From Candidatus Shapirobacteria bacterium (lineage in GTDB: Bacteria > Patescibacteriota > Microgenomatia > UBA12405), in NCBI GenBank assembly GCA_009885205.1, contig VFLE01000131.1:1-6227 (forward strand): DNA of 6,227 nt. The letters run 5' to 3'. Every line of letters starts with the position of its first letter. Position 1 is the first letter of the stretch. The notes beneath the pieces were generated by a model, which was not told where the DNA came from, ran no database searches, and saw only the letters and a list, made by a program, of their open reading frames with translations. Below are positions 5,108 to 6,227 of the stretch, piece by piece. The translations under genes were made by a program, and so were the position numbers.

Positions 5108-6049
5108 TTATCGCACTTTTTCGAATACAAAGATGTATTCGTTTTCCATATTGTTATAATCGGACATGTCCTTTTTTTGTTTTAGATGAAACCCGCAATA
5201 TGCAGCCATTTTTAATATATCCGAAATGTCTTCCATATAAAGCGTCATTTCGTTTTTGCGGACATTTTTAGTGAGACCGTCGGTGAACGTTTCTTTGAAA
5301 ATGGCAGTCTTGGATTCGTCTTTGAACTGATAGTCTGCGGTATAATCAAAATCAATAAAATCGATGATGGTCTCTGTAATTCTGTCTTTCGCGTATTTTT
5401 GCGGAGTTTTAAGAAGTGCGGGTTTCCCTCCTGGAACAATGGTATCGAATTTATTTCGGTCTACTAAATGTAGGACTAAATAACCTTTTGGTTGTAACCA
5501 AGAAAAACAGTTGCGGAAAAACTCGATTTTTTTGTCAAATTGATAAATCGTCATTCCCATACATAAAATATGCGTAAAGGATCCTTTTTCGTAGAGCATA
5601 GGATCCATTGCGTTCCCCTGTTTCACGGTTATATCGGGATATTTCGCTACGGATTGATTAATCATGGCCATTGATAGCTCTAAACCAGAGACGTTGTATC
5701 CATTGTCGTATAGTCCACTCACTAAATCTCCCGTTCCGCTTCCGATTTCCAAGATGGCGCTTTTTTCGGACGGAGCCGTCATTTTTACGATATTTGTGAT
5801 TTCGTAGTCGGATCTTGGTTTGGGGGACATTAATGTGTCGTATATTTTTACATAAAAATCGTCATATATTTCCCCATTTTCCTTCATAATAAACTTGGTA
5901 TCTTGCGTAAATCCTTCGTAGTAGGGGGATAAATTTTGTTTATTGTACAAGGTTACAGAAAAGAGGATGATACCTAAAAGAATGAGAGTATGTAGCCAAT
6001 ATTTTCTGGGATCTTTGGATGTAAATAAAGAAAGAATGGCGGCGAACAT
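5108..6049 (-). CDS. Membrane-anchored class I SAM-dependent methyltransferase
   Basis: The 313-residue protein starts at the ATG at 6049 and ends with TAA. A short N-terminal region with basic residues (K12, R15, K16) precedes one transmembrane helix at about 19-34 (LHTLILLGIILFSVTL), followed by YYEGF (43-47). The catalytic domain shows the classic Rossmann order: motif I AILEIGSGTGDLV (98-110) with the glycine loop that binds S-adenosylmethionine; GLELS (122-126), whose acidic residue usually contacts the ribose; QGNAMDP (144-150); FTHILCMGMTIYQF (158-171); and LQPKGYLVLHLVD (185-197). It fits the methyltransferase type 11/25 group. The substrate cannot be told; small molecules, lipids and proteins are all possible. 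The anchor and its place next to another membrane-anchored enzyme suggest work at a membrane or in the virion. Confidence 0.9.
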   Translation of the reverse strand: MFAAILSLFTSKDPRKYWLHTLILLGIILFSVTLYNKQNLSPYYEGFTQDTKFIMKENGEIYDDFYVKIYDTLMSPKPRSDYEITNIVKMTAPSEKSAILEIGSGTGDLVSGLYDNGYNVSGLELSMAMINQSVAKYPDITVKQGNAMDPMLYEKGSFTHILCMGMTIYQFDKKIEFFRNCFSWLQPKGYLVLHLVDRNKFDTIVPGGKPALLKTPQKYAKDRITETIIDFIDFDYTADYQFKDESKTAIFKETFTDGLTKNVRKNEMTLYMEDISDILKMAAYCGFHLKQKKDMSDYNNMENEYIFVFEKVR

Positions 6050-6070
6050 TATATATTTACTGGTATATAT
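6050..6070 (-). promoter_or_regulatory. A/T-rich promoter-like leader of the methyltransferase gene
   Basis: The bases just upstream of the methyltransferase ATG hold two TATATAT-type runs (6050-6056 and 6064-6070) separated by ttactgg. Beyond it the GC-rich tandem repeat starts, so the promoter is probably confined to this 21-bp stretch or extends into the repeat. Confidence 0.35.
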
Positions 6071-6092
6071 TAGGGGAACTACGTTCCCCTAA
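6070..6092. repeat. Hairpin of tandem repeat copy 1, 10-bp stem
   Basis: ttaggggaac (6070-6079) and gttcccctaa (6083-6092) are exact reverse complements around a TAC loop. The same TAC-looped, ggaac-type design appears in the hairpin at 1292-1306, which supports a common origin. Confidence 0.85.
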
Positions 6093-6227
6093 AACCCCTC
6101 CTTTTCAGGTTAAGGGAACCAAGGTCGTCAGAATTCGCTTAGGGGAACTACGTTCCCCTAAAACCCCTCCTTTTCAGGTTAAGGGAACCAAGGTCATCAG
6201 AATTCGCTTAGGGGAACTACGTTCCCC
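6071..6227. repeat. 69-bp tandem repeat running off the right edge
   Basis: Copy 1 is 6071-6139, copy 2 is 6140-6208, and a third copy (6209-6227) is cut by the window edge. Copies 1 and 2 differ at one base only (G at 6127, A at 6196). Each unit contains a 10-bp-stem hairpin across its start, a C-rich part cccctcctttt, the 14-mer aagggaaccaaggt shared with the spacer at 1164-1177, and an EcoRI-type gaattc. The near identity points to recent duplication or ongoing homogenisation. No reading frame in it looks coding. Confidence 0.95.
6139..6161. repeat. Hairpin of tandem repeat copy 2, 10-bp stem
   Basis: This is an exact second copy of the hairpin at 6070-6092, displaced by 69 bp. A third copy starts at 6208 and loses the last bases of its right arm to the window edge. 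Confidence 0.85.

Noticed and set aside
6071..6227. CRISPR-like array
   Set aside because: The whole 69-bp unit repeats head to tail with one base change; there are no variable spacers and no cas-like genes.

Overview
The window looks like a piece of a large eukaryotic DNA virus genome (Nucleocytoviricota). The closest feel is an algal, mesomimivirus-like member of Imitervirales, but that placement is inference from protein character and not a tested one. The signs are AT-rich DNA, tightly packed intron-free genes on both strands with short A/T-rich leaders, no Shine-Dalgarno sites, many small membrane proteins, and short GC-rich hairpin repeats in the intergenic spaces.

Layout from left to right: (1) a minus-strand gene that starts at 1121 and runs off the left edge with no stop (373 codons seen); (2) a 203-bp spacer (1122-1324) full of GC-rich inverted and tandem repeats; (3) two minus-strand membrane protein genes (1325-1786, 1853-2245); (4) a 53-bp divergent spacer; (5) two plus-strand genes 13 bp apart (2299-3108, 3122-3748), the first starting with a consensus-like N-myristoylation signal and ending with a transmembrane helix, the second small and very basic; (6) a 40-bp convergent junction; (7) two minus-strand genes for membrane-anchored enzymes, an N-myristoyltransferase-like protein (3789-5057) and a class I SAM-dependent methyltransferase (5108-6049); (8) a 69-bp tandem repeat that runs off the right edge (6071-6227). 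No gene-free stretch exceeds about 200 bp. I see no tRNA, rRNA, CRISPR array or transposase.

Taken together the genes look like a membrane and virion-assembly block: five of seven proteins have clear hydrophobic segments. The most interesting point is the co-occurrence of an N-myristoyltransferase-like enzyme and a gene product whose N-terminus (Met-Gly-Ala-Gly-Tyr-Ser) looks like its substrate. This suggests, without proving it, a virus-encoded lipidation module. The function of the other four proteins cannot be told from sequence alone; two of them, and the C-terminus of the candidate substrate, resemble conserved giant-virus protein families of unknown role as far as I can recall.
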